In this document: positions 52,712-61,416 of the stretch, in pieces | Position numbering within the stretch: position 1 is the stretch's first letter | How the letters are laid out: the number at the start of each line of letters is the position of its first letter | Assembly (NCBI RefSeq): GCF_014643535.1 | Contig: NZ_BMJQ01000001.1 | Location: forward strand, 558,001 to 622,000 | DNA length: 64,000 nucleotides | Origin: Aliidongia dinghuensis | GTDB lineage: Bacteria > Pseudomonadota > Alphaproteobacteria > ATCC43930 > CGMCC-115725 | Reading direction: 5' to 3' | Position numbers and translations under genes: made by a program | The notes under the pieces: generated by a model | The model's input: only the letters and a program-made list of their open reading frames with translations | Databases searched by the model: none | Told to the model about the DNA's origin: nothing

Positions 52712-53731
52712 ATGACCGCGCTTACCCCTGCCGAAGCGGGCTTCCACATGCCGGCCGAGGGCGCGCCGCACGCGCGCACCTGGATGGCCTGGCCCGCCCG
52801 CATCGACCTGTGGAACGGCCGCCATGTCGAGGCCAAGGCCGCCTATGCCGCGGTCGCGCGAGCCGTCGCCCGGTTCGAGCCGATCACCATGGTGGCAAAG
52901 CCCGAGGATGTTGCCGAGGCGGTGGCTGAGTGCGGCCCGTCGGTCGAGATCGTGGCCATGGCGCTCGACGATTCCTGGATGCGCGACATCGGCCCGACCT
53001 TCCTCGTCGACGGCAAGGGCAACCTCGCCGGGGCCGACTGGCGCTTCAATGCCTGGGGCGACAAGTGGCCGGACTATGCGAATGACGCCGCGATCGCCGC
53101 CCAGGTGCTGGAGCGCACGGGCGTCCGCCGCTTCGCGGCCCCGTTCGTGCTCGAGGGCGGCTCGATCCATTCGGACGGCGAGGGCACGGTGCTGACGAGC
53201 GAGCAGTGCCTCTTGAACCCGAACCGCAACCCGCATCTCTCGAAATCCCAGATCGAGGTCAATCTCAAGGCCTGGCTCGGCGCTGAGACAGTGGTCTGGG
53301 TCGGCCAAGGGCTCGAGAACGACGGCACGGACGGCCATGTCGACAATCTCGCGTGTTTCGCCAGGCCTGGTGTCGTGCTGGCGACGAGCTGCCGCGATCC
53401 GGAGGATACGAACTACGCGCCGATGCAGGACAATCTCGCCCGGCTCAAGGCCGCGCGCGACGCGCGGGGCCGCGCGTTCGAGGTGCTGGAGCTGCCGATC
53501 CCGGCGAAGCGCGTCACCGCGGCCGGCCGGCTCGCCATGACCTACACGAACTTCTATCTGGCGAACGGCGCCGTCATCGCCCCGTCGTTCGACGATCCGA
53601 TGGACAAGGTTGCGGCCGAGGTGCTGGCGAAAGCCTTCCCGGAGCGCCAGATCGTGCAGGTTCCCGCCCTCGCCATCCTCGAAGGCGGCGGCGGCATCCA
53701 TTGCATCACCCAGCAGCAGCCGGCCGTTTGA
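52712..53731 (+). CDS. aguA: Agmatine deiminase
   Basis: 339 residues; converts agmatine to N-carbamoylputrescine and ammonia. Family segments: DDSWMRDIGPTFLV, VLEGGSIHSDGEGT, and the catalytic Cys331 in GGGGIHCITQQQP. The natural partner aguB follows after 14 bp, and the binding protein precedes it, so the operon supplies putrescine from agmatine. Confidence 0.95.
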   Translation: MTALTPAEAGFHMPAEGAPHARTWMAWPARIDLWNGRHVEAKAAYAAVARAVARFEPITMVAKPEDVAEAVAECGPSVEIVAMALDDSWMRDIGPTFLVDGKGNLAGADWRFNAWGDKWPDYANDAAIAAQVLERTGVRRFAAPFVLEGGSIHSDGEGTVLTSEQCLLNPNRNPHLSKSQIEVNLKAWLGAETVVWVGQGLENDGTDGHVDNLACFARPGVVLATSCRDPEDTNYAPMQDNLARLKAARDARGRAFEVLELPIPAKRVTAAGRLAMTYTNFYLANGAVIAPSFDDPMDKVAAEVLAKAFPERQIVQVPALAILEGGGGIHCITQQQPAV

Positions 53732-53745
53732 ACGGAGAAGCCTCG

Positions 53746-54624
53746 ATGACTGAAGTGACACTCGCCGCGACCCAGTTCGCCTGCGGCACCGATCATCCGG
53801 CCAATGTCGACAAGGCGGAGGCCATGGTGCGCCGAGCCGCGGCCGAGGGCGCCAACATCATCCTGCTGCCCGAGCTGTTCGAGACGCCCTATTTCTGCCG
53901 CGACCAGCTGCCGGAATGGTTCGAGGCCGCCAAGCCGCTCGAAGGCCATCCCTGGCTCGGGCGCTTCGAGGCCTTGGCGCGCGAGCTCAATGTCGTGCTG
54001 CCGGTCAGCTTCTTCGAGAAGGCGAACCAGGCGCACTACAACACGATCCTGGTGATCGACGCCGACGGCCGCCGGCTCGGCATCTATCGCAAGAGCCACA
54101 TTCCCGACGGGCCGGGCTATGAGGAGAAGTTCTACTTCCGCCCGGGCGACACCGGCTTCAAGGTCTGGCAGACCCGGTTCGGCCGGATCGGCGTCGGCAT
54201 CTGCTGGGACCAATGGTATCCGGAATGCGCGCGCTCGATGGCGCTGCAGGGGGCCGACTTCCTGTTCTACCCGACCGCGATCGGCTCCGAGCCGCAGGAT
54301 GCGACGCTCGACAGCCGCGACCATTGGCAGCGCGTCATGCAGGGCCATGCCGGCGCCAACCTGATGCCGCTCGTCGCGTCAAACCGCATCGGGACCGAGC
54401 AGGGGGCCCTCTTCACTCAGCGCTTCTACGGCTCGTCCTTCATCGCTGACCCGGCCGGCGCCAAGGTCACGGAAGCCGGCCGCGACGAGGAAACCGTGCT
54501 GACCGCACGCTTCGACATCGACCAGGTGCGCCGCCAGCGCAACGCCTGGGGCATCTTCCGCGACCGCCGGCCGGAGCTCTACGGCGCGCTGCTTACGGCG
54601 GATGGTTCGGTCCGGCAGCCGTAA
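53746..54624 (+). CDS. aguB: N-carbamoylputrescine amidase
   Basis: 292 residues, nitrilase superfamily. Triad Glu43 (LLPELFE), Lys116 (YRKSHIPDG) and Cys153 (GICWDQWYPE). Cleaves N-carbamoylputrescine to putrescine, CO2 and ammonia. ATG 53746 with CGGAGAAG upstream. The stop is followed 7 bp later by repeat copy 3. Confidence 0.96.
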   Translation: MTEVTLAATQFACGTDHPANVDKAEAMVRRAAAEGANIILLPELFETPYFCRDQLPEWFEAAKPLEGHPWLGRFEALARELNVVLPVSFFEKANQAHYNTILVIDADGRRLGIYRKSHIPDGPGYEEKFYFRPGDTGFKVWQTRFGRIGVGICWDQWYPECARSMALQGADFLFYPTAIGSEPQDATLDSRDHWQRVMQGHAGANLMPLVASNRIGTEQGALFTQRFYGSSFIADPAGAKVTEAGRDEETVLTARFDIDQVRRQRNAWGIFRDRRPELYGALLTADGSVRQP

Positions 54625-54631
54625 TAGGCCC

Positions 54632-54762
54632 GTCATTCCCGCGCAGGCGGGAATCCAGCAAGAGCCGCGTCTGCGGCGACAAGACTCATATCCGCGCTGC
54701 CGCGCGTAATGGCGCGACAAACCTGCGGTTTGCGCGTGGATCCCCGCCTGCGCGGGGATGAC
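54632..54762 (+). repeat. Palindromic 3'-end element, copy 3
   Basis: Arms at 54632-54658 and about 54736-54762 are inverted repeats that begin GTCATTCCCGCG. The core shares GCCGCGTCTGCGGCGACAAG with copy 2 and carries an extra block of about 27 bp before the right arm. It lies 7 bp after the aguB stop, in the direction of that gene. Confidence 0.92.
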
Positions 54763-54779
54763 GGAAAGAGTGGTTGCCG

Positions 54780-55541
54780 TCACCCCGGCCCGCCGTCGAT
54801 GGTCAGGATCGTGCCGTTGGTGTAGGCGGAGCGTGGTGAGGCGAGGAAGGCGACGGCGCTTGCGATTTCCTCGGGCGTCGCGGCACGGCCGAACGGCATG
54901 GTCTTGTAGAATTCCTGCCAGCGCGTCTCGTCGCCCAGTTCCTGCCGGGCGCGGGCCTTCAGCAGCATCTGGTTGCGCTCGGTCGCGACCGGGCCCGGGT
55001 TGATGCCGACGACACGCATGCCGTCCTTGGATGCTGCCTTGCCGAGCGACCGGGTGAACGCCATGAGCGCCGCGTTGCCGGTGCTGCCGGCAATATAGTT
55101 CGGGTTGAACGCTTCGCCGGCCGAGCCGATCACGTTCACCACCACGCCCTGGCGTTCTTTGAGGACCGGATAGAGCGCGCGCGTCAGGCTGATGAAGCCG
55201 AACACCTTCAGGTCCCAGGCCGTGCGCCAGGTGTCGTTATCGACGGAAGCGAGATTGCCGGGCGGAATGGCGCCCGCGTTGTTGACGAGCAGGTTGATCG
55301 GCCCGGCCTCTGCCGCGACCCGCTCGACCTCGGCCTGGGATGCGAGGTCGGCGGCGATGGTGCGGACCGCGACCTGGTGCCGGGCGCGGGCGAGGTCGGC
55401 GGCGGTCGCGAGCGCGGCCGGGTCGCGGGCGACCAGGACCAGATCGCAGCCTTCCTCGGCGAGCAACAGGGCGGTAGCGCGGCCGATGCCCTTGGAGGCG
55501 CCGGTCACGAGCGCGCGTTTGCCCGAGAGATGCAGGTCCAT
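54780..55541 (-). CDS. SDR-family protein with an altered active site
   Basis: 253 residues. Cofactor motif TGASKGIGRAT, NNAG at NNAGAIPPG. The catalytic region reads NVIGSAGEAFNPNYIAGSTG: the Tyr is followed by IAGS, so the expected YxxxK lysine is absent. Either a divergent dehydrogenase or a non-catalytic family member. It follows an MFS gene by six bases on the minus strand. Confidence 0.85.
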   Translation of the reverse strand: MDLHLSGKRALVTGASKGIGRATALLLAEEGCDLVLVARDPAALATAADLARARHQVAVRTIAADLASQAEVERVAAEAGPINLLVNNAGAIPPGNLASVDNDTWRTAWDLKVFGFISLTRALYPVLKERQGVVVNVIGSAGEAFNPNYIAGSTGNAALMAFTRSLGKAASKDGMRVVGINPGPVATERNQMLLKARARQELGDETRWQEFYKTMPFGRAATPEEIASAVAFLASPRSAYTNGTILTIDGGPG

Positions 55542-55547
55542 GGTCGA

Positions 55548-57038
55548 TTACTCCGCAGCGGGGCAGGCCACGCGCCGGCGCTGGCCGAGGCCGGCGGCGA
55601 GCAGGGCGCCCACGAGATGGCAGGCAGCGATGGCAAGGAGCGTGAGCGAGAAGGCGTGGGCCACCGACTGGGCGTCGGTGCGGGTGCCGAGTGCAGCATA
55701 GAACAGGCCGCCCAGCACGGCGACCCCGATGGCGGCGCTCACCTGCAACGTCGAGTTGACAATGCCGCCGACGAGGCCCGCCCGGTGCGGTTCGACCCGC
55801 TCGACGATCACGCGCACCATGGTCGGGATCGACAGACCCATGCCAAGGCCGATGACCAGCAGCGCCGGCGCGATCAGTGCCAGCGGCGGCACCATGCCGG
55901 CCGGCGCCGACCGCACGACGAGCGAGGTCGCGACGAGGCCGGTGGCCGAGAGCAGGAAGCCCAGCGAGGAGGACAGCGGGCCGAACCAGCGGCCGACCAT
56001 CGGGCTCGCGGTCGAGCCGGTGAGGAAGCCGGCCGAGAACGGCAGGATGGCGAGGCCGGCCTGCAGCGCCGTCATGTCGAGCGCCGACTGCAGATAGATC
56101 GAGTAGGTCAGGAAGAACGCCGCCAGCGCATAGAGCGTCAGGATCGCGCCCAGGCCGCGCAGCAGGCCCGGAGACTGGAACACCTCGATCGCGACCAGCG
56201 GGGCGCCGCCGGCCTTCGCCAGCCGGATCTCATAGCGCCGGAACAGTTCGACGAACACCGGCGTCGTCACCAGCATGGCGATCGACCACCAGGGCCAGCC
56301 GCGCTCGCGCCCCTCGATGAGCGGCAGCACGAAGACGGTCAGCGCTATGGCCGACAGCACGACGCCGCCCCAGTCGAGGCGCGGGCGATGGCCGCCGCGG
56401 GTCTCGCGCAGCAGCGGAATGGCGGCCGCGAAGGCGACGACGGCGACCGGCAGGTTGATGAGGAAGACGAGGCGCCAGCCGAGCCCGTCCAGATCGGCCG
56501 CGACCAGCGCGCCGCCCAGGAGCTGGCCCGCGATCGAGGACAGGCCGAGTGTCACGCCATAGATGCTGAGCGCGCGGCCGCGCTCGTGGGCCGGAAAGAG
56601 CGCGTGGACCGAGGCCAGCGCCTGCGGTGCCATGGCGGCGGCGGCCAGTGCCTGCAGCAGGCGTGCGAAGATGAGCGTCGCGGGCGACCAGGCGAGCCCG
56701 CAGAAGGCGGAGGCGAGCGCGAAACCCGCGAGGCCGGCGAGGAACACCGCCTTGCGCCCGAAGATGTCGCCCAGGCGCCCGCCGGTGATCAGGAACACGG
56801 CATAGACGATGGCATAGCCGGAAATGACCAGCTGCACGTCGGACGCGGTGGCGCCGAGCCCGCTCGTGATCGACGGCATGGCGACATTGACAATGAAGAA
56901 GTCGAGCGGCGCCAGGAAGGCGCCGGTCAGCAGGATGACGAGCGCCGCCCAGCGATGGGGATCGGGCGCCGTCTCCCGGGTCGCTGGCTCCAGGGGCGCC
57001 ATCGGCTCGCGTGGCGCGGGTCGGGCCGCGATGGACAT
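55548..57038 (-). CDS. DHA2-family MFS exporter
   Basis: 496 residues, 14 membrane segments. N-terminal AFLAPLDFFIVNVAMPSI and loop GRLGDIFGRKAVFLAGLAGF are typical of DHA2 multidrug exporters. A TetR gene upstream on the same strand and operator-like motifs at 57061 suggest drug-inducible control. The SDR gene follows, maybe co-transcribed. Confidence 0.92.
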   Translation of the reverse strand: MSIAARPAPREPMAPLEPATRETAPDPHRWAALVILLTGAFLAPLDFFIVNVAMPSITSGLGATASDVQLVISGYAIVYAVFLITGGRLGDIFGRKAVFLAGLAGFALASAFCGLAWSPATLIFARLLQALAAAAMAPQALASVHALFPAHERGRALSIYGVTLGLSSIAGQLLGGALVAADLDGLGWRLVFLINLPVAVVAFAAAIPLLRETRGGHRPRLDWGGVVLSAIALTVFVLPLIEGRERGWPWWSIAMLVTTPVFVELFRRYEIRLAKAGGAPLVAIEVFQSPGLLRGLGAILTLYALAAFFLTYSIYLQSALDMTALQAGLAILPFSAGFLTGSTASPMVGRWFGPLSSSLGFLLSATGLVATSLVVRSAPAGMVPPLALIAPALLVIGLGMGLSIPTMVRVIVERVEPHRAGLVGGIVNSTLQVSAAIGVAVLGGLFYAALGTRTDAQSVAHAFSLTLLAIAACHLVGALLAAGLGQRRRVACPAAE

Positions 57039-57060
57039 GGTCGGTATCCTTCCAATTTAT

Positions 57061-57075
57061 GGAATGATTAGTTCC
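57061..57075. promoter_or_regulatory. Operator-like motif before the DHA2 exporter
   Basis: GGAATGATTAGTTCC: GGAA and TTCC arms around 7 bp, 23 bp upstream of the exporter start. Related to the motif at 57727 but one base shorter. Confidence 0.5.
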
Positions 57076-57100
57076 AAATTAGCCAAAGGCAGTCCAGGTA

Positions 57101-57715
57101 TCAGTCCAGGCTGCGCATTGCCTGGTCGACGATATCGATCAGGTCCTGCTCGCTCGGGCCGGTCCGGCCCAGGACGCGCAGGCCCTGCATCGTGCAGTGC
57201 AGATGGCGTGCGATCGCGCGCTCGTCATAGTGATGGGGAATTTCGCCCGCAGCCTGTCCGCGGATGATCGCCGCGGCGAACAGGTCTCGGGTCCGGCGAA
57301 ACAGCCGATCGATGGCGGCAGAGACTTCCGCATCGTCCGGCACCATTTCCATAGCGGCCCCGGTCACGATGCAGCCTTGCCGGCCCTGGTCGGCGGAACG
57401 CCTGGCGTAGCCGAGCAAAGCCTCGCGAATCGCCGCACGCGCCGAGCCTGGCGCGCTCAGCGCGTCGCTGATCCGCTGCAGCGAAGCGGCCGTGTAATGG
57501 TCGAGCGCCGCCAGGAACAGGGTGCGCTTGTCGTGGAACGCCTTGTACAGGCTGCCGCGGGCGAGACCCGTGCCTTCGGTCAGGTCCTGGACCGAGGTGC
57601 CGTGATAGCCGTGCGCCCGGAACACTTCGATGGCGTCGCGCACGGCCTCGTCGATGTCGAACTCCCGTGGCCGGCCGGGGCCGGCACGATCGGGAAGGGG
57701 GGTGACATTGGTCAT
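57101..57715 (-). CDS. TetR-family regulator of the DHA2 exporter
   Basis: 204 residues. Helix-turn-helix GTSVQDLTEGTGLARGSLYKAF and the ligand domain with GCIVTGAAMEM. A TetR_C-like family related to YjdC or AcuR types. The gene lies 63 bp before the exporter gene on the same strand and probably represses it and itself through GGAA...TTCC sites. Confidence 0.9.
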   Translation of the reverse strand: MTNVTPLPDRAGPGRPREFDIDEAVRDAIEVFRAHGYHGTSVQDLTEGTGLARGSLYKAFHDKRTLFLAALDHYTAASLQRISDALSAPGSARAAIREALLGYARRSADQGRQGCIVTGAAMEMVPDDAEVSAAIDRLFRRTRDLFAAAIIRGQAAGEIPHHYDERAIARHLHCTMQGLRVLGRTGPSEQDLIDIVDQAMRSLD

Positions 57716-57726
57716 GCGCTAAGTAT

Positions 57727-57742
57727 GGAAACGATCGGTTCC
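57727..57742. promoter_or_regulatory. Operator-like motif before the TetR gene
   Basis: GGAAACGATCGGTTCC is a 16-bp near-palindrome (7 of 8 pairs), 12 bp upstream of the TetR start. Confidence 0.6.
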
Positions 57743-57790
57743 GATTTCAAGGGCAGACCCCGATCGTTGATGCTGCCTATGGCGAAGCTC

Positions 57791-57809
57791 GGCGCTGAGG
57801 CTCAGCGCC
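57791..57809 (-). terminator. Hairpin after apt
   Basis: GGCGCTGAG and CTCAGCGCC flank one G, 6 bp after the apt stop codon on the minus strand. No T-run, so termination would need Rho. Confidence 0.45.
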
Positions 57810-57814
57810 GCGCC

Positions 57815-58330
57815 TTACTCGTCGTAAGACACGATCGAATGGACCGGCACGTCGATTCGCTGCCGGCCGCCGAGGAAATTGAGCTCGATGATGCAGGCGG
57901 CGGCCACGACCTCGCCGCCGACCTTGCGGCAGAGATCGATCGCGGCGTTGAGCGTACCGCCGGTCGCGAGCAGGTCGTCGAGCACGACCACGCGCTGGCC
58001 GGGCCGGATCGCGTCGGTCTGGATCTCGATCGTGTCGCTGCCGTATTCGAGATCATAGGTATAGGGCACCGTCGGGCCGGGCAGCTTGCCGTGCTTGCGC
58101 ACCATGACGAAGCCGCAGCCGAGTGCCAACGCCAGCGGGGCCGCGACCAGGAAGCCACGCGATTCGATGCCGACCAGAATGTCCGGATGGGTGGGGGCGA
58201 TGGTGTCGGCCAGCTGGCGGACGGTCTCACGCCAGGCGCCGGCATGCGCCAGCAGGGTCGAGATGTCGTAGAACAGGATGCCGGGTTTCGGGAAGTCCGG
58301 CACGTGGCGGATGTGGTCCTTGATGTCCAT
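57815..58330 (-). CDS. apt: Adenine phosphoribosyltransferase
   Basis: 171 residues; salvages adenine to AMP with PRPP. The PRPP motif [13 protein letters not shown] and the N-terminal [17 protein letters not shown] are typical. ATG 58330 chosen since the upstream open frame is not conserved. A 16-bp tandem repeat lies 7 bp before the start codon. Confidence 0.95.
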   Translation of the reverse strand: MDIKDHIRHVPDFPKPGILFYDISTLLAHAGAWRETVRQLADTIAPTHPDILVGIESRGFLVAAPLALALGCGFVMVRKHGKLPGPTVPYTYDLEYGSDTIEIQTDAIRPGQRVVVLDDLLATGGTLNAAIDLCRKVGGEVVAAACIIELNFLGGRQRIDVPVHSIVSYDE

Positions 58331-58336
58331 CGCTCT

Positions 58337-58368
58337 CACATTCGGTCGGAGGCACATTCGGTCGGGGG
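58337..58368. repeat. 16-bp tandem duplication upstream of apt
   Basis: CACATTCGGTCGGAGG is directly followed by CACATTCGGTCGGGGG, 6-7 bp before the apt start. On the coding strand it contributes a CC-rich leader. Confidence 0.85.
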
Positions 58369-58488
58369 CACGGTCGAGCGTGCGGCGCACTCTAACCCGT
58401 CCTTTGCGTTGGCAAAGGGTTTTTCCGCGCATCAAGCTGTTGCGGTTCTGGCTTCGGCCGCGGCGCGTCGTGTAAAGTCCGCGCCGAC

Positions 58489-59649
58489 ATGGCTGCACTG
58501 CAAGACGTCGACCTTTCCGCTTCCCCCGCCCGGCTCGCGACCGAGCGGCGGTCGGATGCATTCATCGTGCGGGCGTCGGGCGCCTGGGTGCTTGGGGCGG
58601 CCGAGCGGCATGACGAGCCGCTGCGCAAACTCGCCTTCACCGGTGTGCCGCGGCTCGAGATCGATTGCGCCGGGCTCGAGCGGCTCGACACGACCGGCGC
58701 CTGGCTCCTGATGCGGACCAAGCGCATGGCCGAGATGGCCGGCGCCCAGGTCGCTTGGCGTGCCGTGCCCGACGCGTTCCAGCCGCTGATCAGCACGATC
58801 GACCACGAATGCCGGCGCCCGCCGGTCGAGCATCCCGACCAAGCGAGCCTGAGGTTCTTCCTCGAGCGGCTCGGCCGCGCGCAGATGGCGTTCTTCGCCC
58901 AGGCCGTCTCGCTCTTGGGCTTCATCGGCATGGTCGCGACCGAGACGGTGGCGACCGTGTTCAACCCGCGCCGCCTGCGGGTGCCGGCGCTCGTGCACCA
59001 GATGGAGGAGGTCGGCCTCAACGCCCTGCCGATCGTCGGGCTGCTGTCGTTCCTCTTGGGTATCGTCTTCGCGTTCCAGGGTGCCGACCAGCTGCGCCGC
59101 TTCGGCGCCGAGATCTTCACGGTCAATCTGCTCGGCATCTCGATCCTGCGCGAGATCGGCGCGATCATGACGGCGATTATCGTCGCCGGCCGTTCCGGCA
59201 GCTCGTTCACCGCCCAGATCGGCACCATGAAGGTGAACGAGGAGATCGACGCGCTCTACACGCTCGGCATGAACCCGGTCGAGGTGCTGGTTCTGCCACG
59301 CATGCTGGCGCTGGTGCTGACCCTGCCACTTCTGACCGTCTATGCGAACATCATCGGCATCCTGGGCGGCGCGCTCATGTGCCAGTTCGACCTCGGCATT
59401 ACGTTCCCTGCCTTCCTGCGCCAGCTGCAGGGGGCCGTCGGCACCGGCTGGACCTTCTGGATCGGCATCATCAAGGCGCCGATCTTCGCCTTCCTGATCG
59501 CCACGGTCGGCTGCTATGAAGGGTTGCAGGTCGAGCGCAACGCGGCGAGTGTCGGCATGCTGACAACGCGCTCGGTCGTCGAATCGATTTTCCTGGTGAT
59601 CGTCGCCGATGCGCTGTTCTCGATCCTGTTCTCGCTGCTCGAGGTCTGA
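58489..59649 (+). CDS. mlaE: MlaE-family permease fused to a STAS domain
   Basis: 386 residues: an N-terminal STAS-like domain (residues 20-120, [21 protein letters not shown]) fused to a MlaE permease (residues 150-386, five or six helices; [26 protein letters not shown]). In E. coli MlaB (STAS) is a separate protein; the fusion is common in alphaproteobacteria. It moves phospholipids between the membranes, with mlaF, mlaD and a lipoprotein following in order. Confidence 0.93.
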   Translation: MAALQDVDLSASPARLATERRSDAFIVRASGAWVLGAAERHDEPLRKLAFTGVPRLEIDCAGLERLDTTGAWLLMRTKRMAEMAGAQVAWRAVPDAFQPLISTIDHECRRPPVEHPDQASLRFFLERLGRAQMAFFAQAVSLLGFIGMVATETVATVFNPRRLRVPALVHQMEEVGLNALPIVGLLSFLLGIVFAFQGADQLRRFGAEIFTVNLLGISILREIGAIMTAIIVAGRSGSSFTAQIGTMKVNEEIDALYTLGMNPVEVLVLPRMLALVLTLPLLTVYANIIGILGGALMCQFDLGITFPAFLRQLQGAVGTGWTFWIGIIKAPIFAFLIATVGCYEGLQVERNAASVGMLTTRSVVESIFLVIVADALFSILFSLLEV

Positions 59650-59655
59650 GGCCCG

Positions 59656-60444
59656 ATGAGCACAGAGGCCGCGGCCGGCCAATTCGGTCCTCCCGTGATC
59701 CGGGTCGAAAACCTCGTTACCCGCGTCGGCGGCCGGGTGCTGCACGACGGGCTCGATCTCGAGCTCCGGCGCGGCGAGGTCGTGGGCGTCGTCGGCGGCT
59801 CCGGCACCGGCAAATCCGTGCTGCTCCGGACCATCATCGGCCTGAACCGCCACGTGGGCGGCCGGATCGAGGTGCTGGGCCAGGACGTCGGCCGCCTAAA
59901 CGAACGTGAGCTGAGGCAATTGCAGACGCGCTGGGGCGTGCTGTTCCAGGACGGCGCGCTGTTCAGCGCCCAGACCGTGGCGCAGAACATCCAGGTGCCG
60001 ATGCGCGAGCATACCGACCTCGCGCCGGCGCTGATGGACGAGCTCGCCGCGGTCAAGCTCGCCATGGCCGGCCTGCCGGCCGATGCGGCGATGAAATTTC
60101 CGTCCGAGCTCTCGGGCGGCATGCGCAAGCGGGCCGGGCTCGCCCGCGCGCTGGCGCTCGACCCCGAGATCCTGTTCCTCGACGAGCCCACGGCCGGGCT
60201 CGACCCGATCTCCGCCGCCCAGTTCGACACGCTGGTGCGCGACCTGCAGAAGAGCCTCAACCTGACGGTCTTCATGGTGACCCACGACATCGATACGCTG
60301 CGTGCCACCACCGATCGGATCGCGGTGCTGGTCGACAAGAAGATCAAGGTCGGCACGTTCGATACGCTGGTCCATGATCCGCACCCGTGGATCCAGCAAT
60401 ATTTCAGCGGCGTGCGTGGGCGCGCCGCGCTCGCCGCGTCCTGA
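59656..60444 (+). CDS. mlaF: MlaF-family ABC ATPase
   Basis: 262 residues. Walker A GGSGTGKSVLL, signature LSGGMRKRAGLARAL, Walker B LFLDEPTAGLDP and switch His in VTHDIDTL. ATP-driven component of the Mla lipid transporter. Starts six bases after mlaE. Confidence 0.95.
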   Translation: MSTEAAAGQFGPPVIRVENLVTRVGGRVLHDGLDLELRRGEVVGVVGGSGTGKSVLLRTIIGLNRHVGGRIEVLGQDVGRLNERELRQLQTRWGVLFQDGALFSAQTVAQNIQVPMREHTDLAPALMDELAAVKLAMAGLPADAAMKFPSELSGGMRKRAGLARALALDPEILFLDEPTAGLDPISAAQFDTLVRDLQKSLNLTVFMVTHDIDTLRATTDRIAVLVDKKIKVGTFDTLVHDPHPWIQQYFSGVRGRAALAAS

Positions 60445-60474
60445 CGCGAAAAGAGGGGATCGGAGCCTCCGCCG

Positions 60475-61416
60475 ATGGAAACAAAAGCCAACTATGTTGC
60501 GGTTGGGGCCTTCGTGCTCGCCATCATCGTGGTGCTGTTCGTCTCGGTCCTGTGGGTCGCGCGCGTACAGTTCCGCGAGGAATTCCACCGCTACGAGACG
60601 TTCGTCCAGGGGCCGGTGACCGGCCTCGGCGTCGGTGCCGCCGTGCGGCTGAATGGCATCGAAGTGGGCCGCGTGTCCGACATCGCCTTCGATCCGGACA
60701 ATTCGCTGCAGGTCCAGGTCGGCCTCAAAATCAAGGACGGCACGCCGATCAAGGAAGACTCGGTCGTCTCGCTGGAGACGCAGGGCTTCACCGGCGTGTC
60801 CTACGTCGAGATCACCGGCGGCGGCCAGGCGTCGCCGCTGCTTGTCGCCAAGCCCGGCCATCACTACCCGATCATCAAGTCGCGGCCGTCGGCCTTGCAA
60901 CAGGTGTTCGAGAACGCGCCTGATGTGATGGCGCAGCTTGTCGTCATCGCCGACCGCGTGACGATGCTGCTCGACGACAAGAACCGGCAGGCGATCGCCG
61001 ACACGCTGCAGAACGTCGCCAAGATCTCGGGCGCTGTCGCCGACCGCCAGGGCGATATCCAGACGACGCTTTCCGAGAGTGCCAAGGCCGTTGCCAACCT
61101 CAACCGGACGCTAACCGAGCTCCAGGCGACGCTCGGCAAGGTCGACGGGCTCTCCGACCGGGCGGGCCTCGCGATGGACAGCGCCAACGACGCCGTGAAA
61201 AAGCTCGAGCAGCTGTCGAATTCGCTCAACGCCGTGGTCACCGACACGCGGCCGCAGGTGCGCGACTTCGCCAACGTCGGGCTGCCGCAGCTGACCCAGC
61301 TCCTGTCCGAGATCCGCACCCTGGTCGCGAGCCTGACCAAGGTGTCGAACGAGCTCGAGCGCGATCCGCAACGCTTCCTGTTCGGCGACCGCCGCGAGGG
61401 GTTCAATCCGCGATGA
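60475..61416 (+). CDS. mlaD: MlaD/MCE-domain periplasmic protein
   Basis: 313 residues: one N-terminal transmembrane helix (YVAVGAFVLAIIVVLFVSVLW), an MCE domain (residues 40-120, VTGLGVGAAVRLNGIEVG) and a long helical tail with a repeating apolar pattern. The hexamer forms the lipid channel through the periplasm. Starts 30 bp after mlaF. Confidence 0.94.
   Translation: METKANYVAVGAFVLAIIVVLFVSVLWVARVQFREEFHRYETFVQGPVTGLGVGAAVRLNGIEVGRVSDIAFDPDNSLQVQVGLKIKDGTPIKEDSVVSLETQGFTGVSYVEITGGGQASPLLVAKPGHHYPIIKSRPSALQQVFENAPDVMAQLVVIADRVTMLLDDKNRQAIADTLQNVAKISGAVADRQGDIQTTLSESAKAVANLNRTLTELQATLGKVDGLSDRAGLAMDSANDAVKKLEQLSNSLNAVVTDTRPQVRDFANVGLPQLTQLLSEIRTLVASLTKVSNELERDPQRFLFGDRREGFNPR

Noticed and set aside
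50543-53761. Minus-strand frame of 1072 codons opposite the channel and polyamine genes
   Set aside because: Antisense of four clear genes; no recognisable motif.
7117-54762. The palindromic elements as inserted IS elements
   Set aside because: They are about 110-130 bp, carry no transposase and show no target-site duplication that I could see; treated as a non-coding repeat family instead.
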